64,000 bases of DNA from JACDAN01 sp963721345 (lineage in GTDB: Bacteria; Actinomycetota; Thermoleophilia; Gaiellales; Gaiellaceae). The translations under genes and the position numbers were made by a program. The stretch lies in assembly GCA_963721345.1 (NCBI GenBank), contig CAVRIT010000001.1:434001-498000 (forward strand), in the 5' to 3' direction. Each line of letters opens with the position of its first letter. Within the stretch, counting starts at the first letter, position 1. This document shows, piece after piece, positions 7,984-17,435 of this stretch. The notes under the pieces were generated by a model, which worked only from the letters and a program-made list of their open reading frames with translations, was not told where the DNA came from and did no database searches.

Positions 7984-8952
7984 ATGAACTTCTCCAAGTA
8001 CCGTCCGCGAGCGACAGGCTCGCGCTGCTCGCCGGCGATCCTGCCGCTCTTGCTCGCGCTGCTCGCGGCGTTGACGCTCTCGTTTGCAGGCAGCGCTCTG
8101 TCTGCGCAGGCGAAGGTCGACCTCGGAGCCGCCGAGTCCTTCGGCGCCTTGTCTTTTGCGGCCATGACCAATGCAGGCCAAGACACCGTGGTCAACGGCA
8201 ACATCGGCTCGTCGACCTCGATCGGCGCAGGCGTGACCCATCCCGGCTTCGCCGCCTACGGCCCTGGCGACATTGAACTGGCGAATGCCCAAGCCAGTCT
8301 CCTAACCGCCTACAACTTCGCCGAGGCGCAGGCACCGACCGGAGACATCACCGACGTCAACCTCGCCGGCAAGACACTCATTCCGGGCGTCTACAACTCC
8401 AGCTCGGCCATCCTGATCAGTGGCCCGATCGCGCTCACGCTCGACGGGCAAGGCGACCCGAACTCGGTCTTCATCTTCCAGGCCGCGAGCAACGGAGACC
8501 TGACTGTCGACCCGACGTCGTCCGTGGCCTACACCAATGGTGCCCAGCCGTGCAATGTCTGGTGGAAGGTCAACTCGGCCTTCCTCAAGAACACGGGCAG
8601 CACCTTCATCGGGACGATCCTCGCTCTGACCCAGATCACGCTGACCGAGAACATCACCGTCGAGGGCAGGGTCTTGGCTCGAAACGCCGACGTGACCTTC
8701 ATTCACGACGTCGTCAACAAGCCGACCTGTGCGACGACACAGCCTCCTCCTCCTCCTCCTCCTCCTCCTCCTCCGCCGCCGCCTCCCGGCCCGCCGCCCC
8801 CGGCGGCGCCGCCTCCTCCGGGCCCGCCACCGCCGGCCAGGCCTAAGCAAACGCCCAAACCGGCGAAGAAGGCCGCGGCGGCCAAGAAGACCGTCGTCCA
8901 GGCCGTTCCGCAGCCGAGACCGGCCCGTAACCGCTTCGGCGTCACCGGTTGA
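7984..8952 (+). CDS. DUF3494 ice-binding-like adhesin, Pro/Lys-rich tail
   Basis: 322 residues. Signal peptide ends near residue 43 (SFAGSALSAQAK). Residues about 45-250 are an ice-binding-like DUF3494 beta-helix: LGAAESFGAL, NGNIGSS, TAYNFAEAQAPTGDITDVNL, GKTLIPGVYNSSSAILISG, LTLDGQGDPNSVFIFQ, STFIGTILALTQITLTE and GRVLARNADVTF are all family hallmarks. A 30-residue proline run (coded partly by CCT repeats at 8742-8768) leads to a basic tail (KPAKKAAAAKK) suited to contact cell-wall polymers. Many such proteins in non-polar bacteria are adhesins rather than antifreezes. ATG 7984 has an AGGAGG ribosome site. The stop overlaps the L,D-transpeptidase start. Confidence 0.88.
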   Translation: MNFSKYRPRATGSRCSPAILPLLLALLAALTLSFAGSALSAQAKVDLGAAESFGALSFAAMTNAGQDTVVNGNIGSSTSIGAGVTHPGFAAYGPGDIELANAQASLLTAYNFAEAQAPTGDITDVNLAGKTLIPGVYNSSSAILISGPIALTLDGQGDPNSVFIFQAASNGDLTVDPTSSVAYTNGAQPCNVWWKVNSAFLKNTGSTFIGTILALTQITLTENITVEGRVLARNADVTFIHDVVNKPTCATTQPPPPPPPPPPPPPPPGPPPPAAPPPPGPPPPARPKQTPKPAKKAAAAKKTVVQAVPQPRPARNRFGVTG

Positions 8953-9683
8953 ACACGGACGCAGGCACCACGAGCGGGCGCCGGCGGCGCCCGCTCGTCC
9001 TGCTCCTCGTGTACCTCGCGCTCGTCGCGCTGACCTCGACGGGCGCGGCGTGGGCGAGAGGTGGGGCCGCCGCCGTAAGGCCGACCCAGGAGCTCGTCAC
9101 GCTGCTGCGCCCGCACCAGGCTCGCTCGCAGCCCGCCGGTTGGTCGGCACGACTCGGCCTGGTGCCTGCGACGACACCGATTACGGAAGGACCGACCGTG
9201 CTTCCTGTCCTCGCGCGACGCGGACGATGGCTGAAGGTGAGGCTCCCTGGGCGCCCAAACGGACATACGGGCTGGATCAGCCGGACGGCGACAGCCCGCT
9301 CGGTCACCCCCTGGCACCTCGTCGTCGACCTCTCCCGTCGACACGTGACCGTTTACCGGGCCGGTCGCCGCATGGGGGTCTTCAGGGCCATCGTCGGTAA
9401 GCGCTCGACCCCGACACCGCTCGGCGAGTTCTTCGTCGAGGAGTCGATCGCGTTGCGGCCCTCCGATGTCGGCGCGCCGTATGCGCTCGCATTGAGCGCC
9501 CGCTCCACGGTGCTGCAGGAGTTCAACGGCGGTCCGGGCCAGATCGCCATGCACGGGCTGACGAATGTCGGCGGCGTCCTCGGCAGCGCCGTCTCTCACG
9601 GCTGCGTGCGCCTGGGCAACGACATGATGCGCTGGCTGGTTGCCCGCATCGGCCCTGGCGCGCCGGTCACCATCACAAACTGA
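8949..9683 (+). CDS. L,D-transpeptidase (YkuD) with SH3-like domain
   Basis: 244 residues. TTG start at 8949 overlaps the preceding TGA by four bases, implying translational coupling. N-terminal signal/anchor (RRRPLVLLLVYLALVALTST), an SH3-like segment at about 65-112 (LPVLARRGRWLKVRLPG, HTGWISR), and a YkuD domain from about 117 with the catalytic IAMHG and SHGCVRLGN (Cys219). YkuD enzymes make 3-3 peptidoglycan cross-links or attach proteins to the wall. Being coupled to a secreted adhesin with a lysine-rich tail raises the possibility that it helps fix that protein to peptidoglycan (inference). A 163-base gap follows containing the second leader motif. Confidence 0.92.
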   Translation: MNTDAGTTSGRRRRPLVLLLVYLALVALTSTGAAWARGGAAAVRPTQELVTLLRPHQARSQPAGWSARLGLVPATTPITEGPTVLPVLARRGRWLKVRLPGRPNGHTGWISRTATARSVTPWHLVVDLSRRHVTVYRAGRRMGVFRAIVGKRSTPTPLGEFFVEESIALRPSDVGAPYALALSARSTVLQEFNGGPGQIAMHGLTNVGGVLGSAVSHGCVRLGNDMMRWLVARIGPGAPVTITN

Positions 9684-9734
9684 GCTCTGGGAGCGGTCAC
9701 CGGAGCAGAGAGCAAACTGTTAGGGTTGTGGATG

Positions 9735-9789
9735 GCGGTTTCTCATTGACCGGAACCGCAAAGAGTCCGCCCTCAGCAGCGTAGGTCGG
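9735..9789 (+). promoter_or_regulatory. Conserved structured leader before DUF3494 gene 2
   Basis: Second copy of the element at 7889-7924. GCGGTT/AACCGC (9735-9740 with 9754-9759) forms a 6-bp stem that runs straight into the conserved core ACCGCAAAGAGTCCGCC then CTCAGCAGCGTAGGTCGG, where CCG-CC and GG-T-CGG can pair. A competing CGGT/ACCG pairing (9736-9739 with 9749-9752) overlaps the first stem, which is the kind of alternative folding used in leader switches. It ends 57 bases before ATG 9847, the same distance as copy 1. Confidence 0.5.
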
Positions 9790-9846
9790 GAGATCGTTGA
9801 CCGCTAGGTGTGGTCGGCGATGACCGCAGGCTGACGGGAGGATGAC

Positions 9847-11209
<1,363 letters not shown>

Positions 11210-11233
11210 CCCAGCCGCTTCTGAGCGCATCAA

Positions 11234-11267
11234 GGACAGAGGAAGCCCCCGCGGGCTTCCTCTGTCC
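11234..11267 (+). terminator. Strong hairpin terminator after DUF3494 gene 2
   Basis: GGACAGAGGAAGCCC and GGGCTTCCTCTGTCC pair perfectly over 15 bp with a 4-base loop, 24 bases after the stop codon. This closes the (+) block that begins with the zinc-ribbon/ANTAR genes. Confidence 0.85.
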
Positions 11268-11300
11268 TCCGTACGGACGATCTCCGAAGACCGCGAGCAA

Positions 11301-11374
11301 TGGGCCCGCCTGGACTCGAACCAGGGACCAACCGATTATGAGTCGGCTGCTCTAACCAACTGAGCTACGGGCCC
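11301..11374 (-). tRNA. tRNA with CAT anticodon, probably tRNA-Ile2
   Basis: A 74-base cloverleaf on the minus strand: acceptor GGGCCCG/CGGGCCC, D-arm GCTC-AGTTGGTTA-GAGC, anticodon loop CTCATAA (anticodon CAT), T-arm CCTGG-TTCGAGT-CCAGG. CCA is not encoded. CAT serves Met or, after lysidine modification by TilS, Ile (AUA). The anticodon arm and variable region (TCGGTTGGTC) resemble the E. coli tRNA-Ile2 pattern more than elongator Met, so Ile2 is favoured but not proven. Confidence 0.9.
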
Positions 11375-11448
11375 GCTTGTGACCAGCGTATCGCTCTCCT
11401 CGGAACGTCGACACAACCCACACTGGGCGTTCATCGGGCGAGGATAGG

Positions 11449-11910
11449 ATGGCCGCCGTGAAGGTCTTCCAGGGGGAAAAGAGCCTGCGGACCGAGGGCG
11501 GGCTCTCCGTACGGGACATCACGGACGAGGTGGCCGCGGCCGTGCAGGAGAGTGGCGTCCGCGACGGGATCGTCTGCGTGTACTCGCCCCACACGACCTG
11601 CTCCGTGCGCGTCAACGAGTTCGAGAACGGCTTCCTCGAGGACTTCGCCACGCTCGTCCGCCGGCTCGTCCCGGTCGAGACCTACTACGCCCACGACGAC
11701 TGGGAAAAGCGGACCGAGAACATCTGCGAAGAGGACATGGAGACGGGCAACGGGCATGCCCACTGCATGTCGATGCTGCTGGGCGGAGCCGGCGAGTCCA
11801 TCCCGGTCCGCAACGGCGAGCTCGCGCTGGGCACGTGGCAGCGAGTCCTCTTCGTTGAGCTCGACCGCCAGCGCGACAGACGCTGGTTGGTTCAGGTCGT
11901 CGGGACCTAG
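11449..11910 (+). CDS. YjbQ/UPF0047 family protein
   Basis: 153 residues, usual family size (about 135-150). Signature segments are present: SPHTTCSVRVNE, AHDDWEKR, GHAHCMSMLLGG, IPVRNGELALGTWQRVLFVE and the final VQVVG. The conserved His/Glu set forms a metal-like site in a trimeric beta sandwich; E. coli YjbQ shows weak thiamine-phosphate-synthase activity, but the true role is uncertain. ATG 11449; GTG at 11458 is an alternative. Its stop overlaps the stop of the convergent phosphoesterase by CTAG. Confidence 0.93.
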   Translation: MAAVKVFQGEKSLRTEGGLSVRDITDEVAAAVQESGVRDGIVCVYSPHTTCSVRVNEFENGFLEDFATLVRRLVPVETYYAHDDWEKRTENICEEDMETGNGHAHCMSMLLGGAGESIPVRNGELALGTWQRVLFVELDRQRDRRWLVQVVGT

Positions 11911-12662
11911 GCGACAGCCTCCGCGGGTCGGCCGACAAGGCCGTCCCCAGCCTCGAACTCGAAGAGCCAGAAGTCCTTCACCGGCACTGCAGCGCCCACG
12001 TTGAAGACTGGGATCTCCCCGATCGCGCCGGCGAACGTCCCTGCATGGCCATGGCCGTGGAAGACCGCGTGCGGCCGGTGGGACTCGATCGGGCCGGCGA
12101 AGCGCTCGCTGCCGAGGAACGCCCAGATCGTCTCCGGCTCGCCCTCGATCGTCGCCGTCGTCGGCGCGTAGTGGAGGAGGACGATGCGGACGTCGGCGTC
12201 CTGGATCGCCTTCAGCCCGCGGTCGAGCGCGGCGACCTCGGCGCTCGTCTCCGCGTAGACGCGACGGAGCAAGGGCTCGCCGAAGTCGGGCAGCAGCGAG
12301 TCCGAGAATCCGCCGACGAATCCCTTCGTGCCCGCGATTCCGATCTCGACGCCGTTCACGGTGCAGGTCTCGGCAGCGCGCTCGAGCAGCCGGATGCCGC
12401 CCTCGCGCAGCGACGCGACGAGCTCCTCGTGCCGGTCCGCGTGCCAGTCGTGGTTCCCGAGCACCGCGAAGATCGGCGTCTCGATCTCACGCGTCACCTC
12501 GGCCAGGACCGCGCCCTGCTCGGGCTCGCCGTAGGTGGTCAGATCGCCAGCGAGCAGGATCACGTCCGCCGCACGGTCGGCCTCGGCGAAGGCAGCCTGG
12601 AGACGCGTGCGCTCCTCCTCGGCGCAGTGGATGTCACCCGCGGCGGCGATCCGGATCCGCAT
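11907..12662 (-). CDS. Calcineurin-like metallophosphoesterase
   Basis: 251 residues from ATG 12662 (MRIRIAAAGDIHCAEEERTR). Metal-binding motifs GDIHC, LLAGDLTTYG, LGNHDWH, LHYAP and HGHGHAG appear in family order. No signal peptide, so a cytoplasmic nucleotide or phosphoester hydrolase of the Icc/YfcE-like group is likely; substrate cannot be read from sequence. The frame extends 15 codons further upstream but the MRIRIAAAGDIH start fits the family. Divergent from the nucleotidyltransferase gene, 43 bases apart. Confidence 0.88.
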   Translation of the reverse strand: MRIRIAAAGDIHCAEEERTRLQAAFAEADRAADVILLAGDLTTYGEPEQGAVLAEVTREIETPIFAVLGNHDWHADRHEELVASLREGGIRLLERAAETCTVNGVEIGIAGTKGFVGGFSDSLLPDFGEPLLRRVYAETSAEVAALDRGLKAIQDADVRIVLLHYAPTTATIEGEPETIWAFLGSERFAGPIESHRPHAVFHGHGHAGTFAGAIGEIPVFNVGAAVPVKDFWLFEFEAGDGLVGRPAEAVA

Positions 12663-12705
12663 GTTCTCCTGATTGCCCACGGGGCGGGAAGGGTATTCCG
12701 CACGC

Positions 12706-13272
12706 ATGCCGCACGAGGTGTCGTTCGATCAGATCAAGGAAACGCTCAAGATCGCTGCCGGAGCGCTGCGGGAAGCCGACGTCCCCTTCGTGCTGGGCGG
12801 CGGTCTCGCCGTCTGGGTGCGGGGCGGCCCACCGACGGGCCACGACCTCGACTTCATGGTCAGGGAGGAGGACGCCGAGCGCGCCCTCGAGACGCTCGAG
12901 GCGGCGGGCATGCGGCCCGAGAAGCCGCCGGAGGGCTGGCTCTACAAGGCGTGGGACGGCGAAGTGCTCGTCGACCTGATCTTCCGTCCGGTCGGCGAGC
13001 CCGTCGACGACACGCTCTTCGAGCGCGCCGAGGAGCTCGAGGTGAACGCCGTCCAGATGCTCGTCATGAGCCCGGAGGACGTGTTCGTGACGAAGCTCAA
13101 GGCGCTCGGCGAGCACGAGCTCGACTACGAGCGCCTGCTCGAGTTCGCCCGGTCGCTCCGCGAAAGGATCGACTGGGACGACGTGCGGAGCCGCACGGAA
13201 GACTCACCCTACGCCAAGGCCTTCTTCACGATGGTCGAGGAGCTAGACGTCGTCGAACCCGAACCGGCCTGA
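12706..13272 (+). CDS. Nucleotidyltransferase-fold protein (MNT/AbiEii-like)
   Basis: 188 residues from ATG 12706. VPFVLGGGLAVWVRGGPPTGHDLDFMV shows the GG(x)-DxD pattern of the minimal nucleotidyltransferase fold (Asp pair in HDLDF), followed by a third acidic position in VLVDLIFRP. Such proteins resemble AbiEii/MNT or kanamycin-nucleotidyltransferase-type enzymes. No HEPN or AbiEi-type partner gene is next to it, so a toxin-antitoxin role is not supported by context. Substrate unknown. Confidence 0.7.
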   Translation: MPHEVSFDQIKETLKIAAGALREADVPFVLGGGLAVWVRGGPPTGHDLDFMVREEDAERALETLEAAGMRPEKPPEGWLYKAWDGEVLVDLIFRPVGEPVDDTLFERAEELEVNAVQMLVMSPEDVFVTKLKALGEHELDYERLLEFARSLRERIDWDDVRSRTEDSPYAKAFFTMVEELDVVEPEPA

Positions 13273-13299
13273 CGCGGGGCGAGCAGAGCCCGCCCCGCG
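13273..13299. terminator. Bidirectional hairpin between convergent genes
   Basis: CGCGGGGCG and CGCCCCGCG form a perfect 9-bp stem with a 9-base loop, lying between the stop of the nucleotidyltransferase gene and the stop of the convergent secreted protein gene. Confidence 0.65.
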
Positions 13300-13311
13300 C
13301 TCGGCAAGTCC

Positions 13312-13758
13312 CTAGCGGAAGATGTTCAGCATCGCGGCGAACACGTCCGTCGTCGGTGTCGCCTGCGGGTTCGCCTGCCGCTGCACCTCGAGCCTCTGGC
13401 ACGAGTTCAGCGGGTCGGCGATCGGTGTCTGCGGCGCGAAGAACTCGGGCTGCCCGGTGCGGACCGCGTCCTTGTCGATCGTCTCCCAGGTGGCCTGGAA
13501 GGCGTCGGCCGTCGCGGCGCTGACGCAGGCTCCGTAGACGATCGCGCTGCTGGCGACCGAGAGGAGCGCGGAGTTGCGCCGAGTCGCGAGCTGCGCCTTC
13601 ATCACGGTGACGTCGCGCTGAAGCTTCTTCACCTGCTTCGACAGCGCGCTGACCTGGCGGGCCAGGCGTCGTTCGCTGGGCGTTGCCGCGGAAACGGGCG
13701 TCGCCAGCGCCGTCGCGGCCAGAAGCGCCGCGAGGGCGGTCAGAACTGCGGCTTTCAC
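13312..13758 (-). CDS. Secreted coiled-coil protein, unknown
   Basis: 148 residues. Signal peptide MKAAVLTALAALLAATALATPVSA; residues about 28-62 are a predicted coiled coil (SERRLARQVSALSKQVKKLQ RDVTVMKAQL). Two cysteines (VYGACVSA and NSCQRLEV) could bridge. A related N-terminus (SNA or signal plus heptads) is common in secreted proteins of Thermoleophilia, but I do not recognise a named family. An A/G-rich ribosome site (GGAGGTTTCC) precedes ATG 13758. It follows the 13823 gene on the same strand by 64 bases. Confidence 0.7.
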   Translation of the reverse strand: MKAAVLTALAALLAATALATPVSAATPSERRLARQVSALSKQVKKLQRDVTVMKAQLATRRNSALLSVASSAIVYGACVSAATADAFQATWETIDKDAVRTGQPEFFAPQTPIADPLNSCQRLEVQRQANPQATPTTDVFAAMLNIFR

Positions 13759-13822
13759 GGAAACCTCCAGATTCGAGAGAGCAGAGACCCCAACAATCGA
13801 AGTCTACGGACGAGCGCGGAAA

Positions 13823-15865
13823 CTAGATGACCGGGAAGACCTGGATCTCGCGCCACGCGGGCCACGACGGGCCCCAGAGGGTCTCGATCTTGAGGTAACG
13901 GACGCTCGCCCAAGCCGTCGGCGGTGCGATCTCCAGAAGCTGCCCGTCTGTCGTGCTCGTGTCGATCTCGTGGAGCTCCAGATAGAGCGCGCCGCTCGTC
14001 GCCTTGCCGTAGATCTTGTGCACGGCGCGGCCCGACGGCGTCTGCGCGACGACGAGCCGGAGGAGCGCGACGTCGTAGACGGCTCCCAGGTCGACCTCGA
14101 TCCAGCCGGACGGTGCGATGCCGGCGTTCCAGAGGGTCTCGACGATCCCGTCGACGGCGTCGCCCGTCGGCCCCCAGACGGCGGCCGACGACGCGGAGGT
14201 CGGCTTGCCGAGCGCGATGTTTGGCGACGCGCATGGATCCGTCCGTAGCGTCGGGGCCAGCGCGCGCTCGAGGAGGCCGCCGCCCGCCTGCGCGTTCCAC
14301 ATCGCGGGCTCGCCGGGGAGCTCGCCCGCCGTATCCCAGGTCCACCCCAGCCAGCCGTCGAAGCCGAGCGGACAGGACTTCGCCTGCCAGGTCTGCAGCG
14401 CCTCGGCGGCGGCATACGACATCGCGTATGACGCGGTGGGCGCACCGAACTCCGCGAGTAGGACGGGCTTCGGGGTAGTCGCCGGAAGCTCGTATGCGGT
14501 CGCGTATTGCAAGAGCGTCGAGCCCAGGCCCGGGCTTGCCTGAAGGCTGACGAAGTCGACCGTCGAGTGGTCGAGGGCGTATCGCAGCCGCGAGACCCGG
14601 GGCGCCGACGGAAGGTCGAAGCCGAGCGAGACGAGCGCCGTGGGATCGGCAGAGCGAATCGCCGTACGCACAGCGTCGGCCCAGTAGGCGAGGCTCTCGT
14701 CCATCAGCGCCTGGCGCTCCGCCGTGACGGCGAGGTCGTACGTCTGGCCGTTGGGCCCAATCACCGTCCCCGAGGCCGAGGACAGAGGCGCCTCGTCGGA
14801 GCGGAAGTACGCCTGCCGCCGGAGCTCGTAGCTCAGGATCGTCTCCCTGAGCTGCTGCTGTGCCGTCAAGCGTCCCGCCAGAGCGCTCCAGAAAGCGCCG
14901 TTGCCGGCAACCCCACCTGTCGTCAGGTAGTTGACGTTCACGCCCGGCCCGACCTGGGTCGCGTAGGACGTCCCCGCGGGAACGGCATCGGAGACCAGGA
15001 CGACCTGAATCCCGCGAGCCCGCGCCTTCGTCAGGAAGTCGACGACGTTCGCGACGTAGGCGTTCGACAGGTCATCCGCGGTGGACGGGTCGCCAAGACA
15101 TTCGGTCGCGCAGGCGCCGCTCAGGAAGACGCGCACGGTGTTGTAGCCCAGCGCGGCGAGCTCCTGGAGCGCCTGGTCCGCAGCCGACGCGTTATAGGTC
15201 CCGACGTTGAAGGTGACGTCCTGCGTCGTGGACTCGCCCGACGGCACCCCGAGGCGCGAGTAGTTCGCGCCGCGCGAGACGAACGTCGTGCCTTCGTGCG
15301 TCCGGTACAGCTCACCCGAGCCGCCCGGTGCGCGGACACCGATCCGGTGGACGTTCGGCGGCGGCGGCGGCGGAGCGGGCGGTGGGGGCGGCGGTGGGGG
15401 CGCCGGTGGTGGAGACGGCGGAGGCGGTGGGGGCGGGGGCGGCGCCGGGGGAGGCGGCGGAGGCGGCGGCTGGGGTCGCCGCGGGGGGCCCGAAGGACGG
15501 GCCGGGCCCGCGACGCGGACCGAGCCGCGCCGAATGCTCTTCGGGCGGCCGCGCGCCGTGCAGGTGAATTTGTAGGTGCGGCCCTTGACGAGCTTCGCCC
15601 GCAGCTTCGCGGTCTTCCGTGGCTTCACGAATGGGCTCTTGCGGCGGGCGATCGCGAACGAGCGCGCTCGCTTGCCGCGATTGCGGATCACGAAGACGGC
15701 GGCGCCCGCGCGAGGCCGCTTGGGCAGCGCGACGCAGCTCCGCTCGGTCATCGTCACCCGGACGGAGACAGGCTTCGCCGACCCTTCCGCAAGGGCGTTC
15801 GAGGGCAGCACGATGGCGCACACTGCGCCGGCCGCTGCCAGGGCGGTCGAAAGCCGCAGCTTCAC
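13823..15865 (-). CDS. Secreted glycosidase-like protein with discoidin domain
   Basis: 680 residues. Order: signal peptide (to about 26); a cupredoxin-like or beta-sandwich domain to about 120 with Cys in RSCVALP and KFTCTARG; a roughly 40-residue proline linker; a TIM-barrel of the GH5/cellulase type at about 170-530 (THEGTTFVSRGANYSRLG, YNTVRVFLSGACATE, GIQVVLVSDAV, VDFVSLQ, PKPVLLAEFG, GWLGWTWDTAGE); and an F5/8 type C (discoidin/CBM32-like) domain at about 545-680 (KPTSASSAA to WREIQVF). AEFG supplies the expected nucleophile Glu. The region where the acid/base NE is expected reads SYELRRQ, so activity is uncertain. Likely acts on surface or environmental polysaccharide. Confidence 0.8.
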   Translation of the reverse strand: MKLRLSTALAAAGAVCAIVLPSNALAEGSAKPVSVRVTMTERSCVALPKRPRAGAAVFVIRNRGKRARSFAIARRKSPFVKPRKTAKLRAKLVKGRTYKFTCTARGRPKSIRRGSVRVAGPARPSGPPRRPQPPPPPPPPAPPPPPPPPPSPPPAPPPPPPPPAPPPPPPNVHRIGVRAPGGSGELYRTHEGTTFVSRGANYSRLGVPSGESTTQDVTFNVGTYNASAADQALQELAALGYNTVRVFLSGACATECLGDPSTADDLSNAYVANVVDFLTKARARGIQVVLVSDAVPAGTSYATQVGPGVNVNYLTTGGVAGNGAFWSALAGRLTAQQQLRETILSYELRRQAYFRSDEAPLSSASGTVIGPNGQTYDLAVTAERQALMDESLAYWADAVRTAIRSADPTALVSLGFDLPSAPRVSRLRYALDHSTVDFVSLQASPGLGSTLLQYATAYELPATTPKPVLLAEFGAPTASYAMSYAAAEALQTWQAKSCPLGFDGWLGWTWDTAGELPGEPAMWNAQAGGGLLERALAPTLRTDPCASPNIALGKPTSASSAAVWGPTGDAVDGIVETLWNAGIAPSGWIEVDLGAVYDVALLRLVVAQTPSGRAVHKIYGKATSGALYLELHEIDTSTTDGQLLEIAPPTAWASVRYLKIETLWGPSWPAWREIQVFPVI

Positions 15866-15980
15866 ATTCCTCCTAATCGGAACGATGAGTCCGGATCACG
15901 CTTCGGGTCCCCCTCGGATGGGGGATCTGATCTGCGCTCCGTGAGGAACCGCGTCGGTTAGCGTCTCGGCGGAGGAGCCC

Positions 15981-17435
15981 GTGGAAGCCGCCGCACCGTC
16001 GATTGTCCCCGACCCCCGCCGCTGGCACGCGCTCGCGCTCGTCTGCGTCGCGTTCTTCATGGTCGTCCTCGACGTCGCGATCGTGAACGTCGCGCTGCCG
16101 TCGATCCAGACGGACCTCGAGATCTCGGACGACACGCTCCAGTGGATCGTCACCGCCTACTCGCTCGCGTTCGGCGGCTTTCTCCTGCTCGGAGGACGAG
16201 CGGCGGACGTGCTTGGCCGACGTCGCGTGTTCATGGTCGGCATGGCGATCTTCACGCTCGGGTCGCTGGCGTGCGCGCTCGCCCCGAACGGGACGATGCT
16301 GATCGTCTTCCGAGCGCTCCAGGGCTTCGGCGGCGCGATCGTCTCCCCCGCCACGCTCGCGATCATCAGCGCCTCGTTCCGGCATGGCGGCGCCGAGCGG
16401 AACAAGGCGTTCGGGATCTGGGGCGCTGTCGCGGGGAGCGGCGCCGCGGCGGGCGTCCTCCTGGGCGGCGTGCTCGTCGAGTACCTGAGCTGGGAGTGGA
16501 TCTTCCTCGTCAACGTCCCGGTCGGTGTCGCGATCATCGCGCTCGCGCCATGGCTGATCTCGGAGGGGCGCGTGGAAGGCGCCGATCGAAGGGTCGATCC
16601 GCTGGCGGCCATCCTCGTGACGGCCGGTCTCGTCTCGTTCGTCTACGCGATGTCCGAGGCGCCGGACGCCGGCTGGCTCTCCGCGCAGACGATCCTCCTC
16701 ACCCTCGCGGCGATCGTCCTCGTGGCCGCGTTCTTCCTGCTCGAGCGCCGGCACGAGTCCCCGCTCGTCCCGTTCTGGATCTTCCGCCTGCGCCCGGTGA
16801 CCGTCGCGAACGCCGTCGGCGCGCTGATGGGCGGCGCGCTGTTCGGCGGCTTCTTCCTGCTCACGCTGTACCTGCAGAAGGTGCTCGGCTACTCGGCTCT
16901 GGAGGCAGGAGTCGCCTTCCTGGCGACTGCCGGAACGACGATTCCGGCCGCTGCGGTCTCGCAGGCGCTCATCACGCGGATCGGCGTCAAGCCCGTGCTG
17001 ATCACGGGCCTCTCGCTGCTGACGTTCTCCTACGCCTGGTACACGCAGCTGCCGCCGGACGGGACGTTCTGGACGAACCTCTTCATCCCGTTCCTCGCCA
17101 GCGGCTTCGGCATCGCGTTCGTCTTCATCCCGCTGTCGCTCTCCGCGCTGACGGTCGTGGAAGACCGAATCTCGGGAATCTCGTCAGGGCTGCTGAACAC
17201 GTCGCAGCAGATCGGCGGTGCGCTCGGCGTCGCGATCATGGCGACGATCTTCACCGAGCACGCAGAGACGCTCTTGCAGCAGGGACGTCCGGAGGCCGAA
17301 GCGCTGACGGCCGGCTTCAACTGGGCTTTCTGGGTGCCGGCGGGCTTCATGTTCGCCGGCGCGATCATCACGCTCGTCGTCCTGCGCAACCGCGACGTGC
17401 CGACCCAGGCGCACGACGTGGGGCCGGTGACCTAG
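15981..17435 (+). CDS. MFS drug exporter, DHA2 (EmrB/QacA) type
   Basis: 484 residues, GTG start at 15981, fourteen hydrophobic segments. Motif A (GGRAADVLGRRRVFM) after TM2, DVAIVNVALPSIQ of the DHA2 group in TM1, and motif C-like GAVAGSGAAAGVLLGG in TM5. Members export drugs, dyes or lipids against protons. No adjacent TetR-type regulator is present. The 115 bases between this gene and the divergent glycosidase gene must hold both promoters. Its stop overlaps the ABC permease stop by CTAG. Confidence 0.93.
   Translation: MEAAAPSIVPDPRRWHALALVCVAFFMVVLDVAIVNVALPSIQTDLEISDDTLQWIVTAYSLAFGGFLLLGGRAADVLGRRRVFMVGMAIFTLGSLACALAPNGTMLIVFRALQGFGGAIVSPATLAIISASFRHGGAERNKAFGIWGAVAGSGAAAGVLLGGVLVEYLSWEWIFLVNVPVGVAIIALAPWLISEGRVEGADRRVDPLAAILVTAGLVSFVYAMSEAPDAGWLSAQTILLTLAAIVLVAAFFLLERRHESPLVPFWIFRLRPVTVANAVGALMGGALFGGFFLLTLYLQKVLGYSALEAGVAFLATAGTTIPAAAVSQALITRIGVKPVLITGLSLLTFSYAWYTQLPPDGTFWTNLFIPFLASGFGIAFVFIPLSLSALTVVEDRISGISSGLLNTSQQIGGALGVAIMATIFTEHAETLLQQGRPEAEALTAGFNWAFWVPAGFMFAGAIITLVVLRNRDVPTQAHDVGPVT

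Noticed and set aside
8930..8952. Sortase signal at the DUF3494 protein 1 end (FGVTG)
   Set aside because: No hydrophobic helix or basic tail follows; the protein stops right after the Gly.
9750..9790. ECF sigma promoter GGAAC ... CGTA
   Set aside because: The spacer would be 23 bases instead of about 16, and copy 1 lacks GGAAC.
7870..9800. c-di-GMP-I riboswitch in the DUF3494 leaders
   Set aside because: GCAAAG and GTAGGT in copy 2 recall that class, but copy 1 has GCGAAC, the P1/P2 arrangement and the GGTTACC-type end are missing, and spacing differs.
12706..13272. AbiE-type toxin-antitoxin system
   Set aside because: The nucleotidyltransferase fold is present but no AbiEi or HEPN partner is adjacent.
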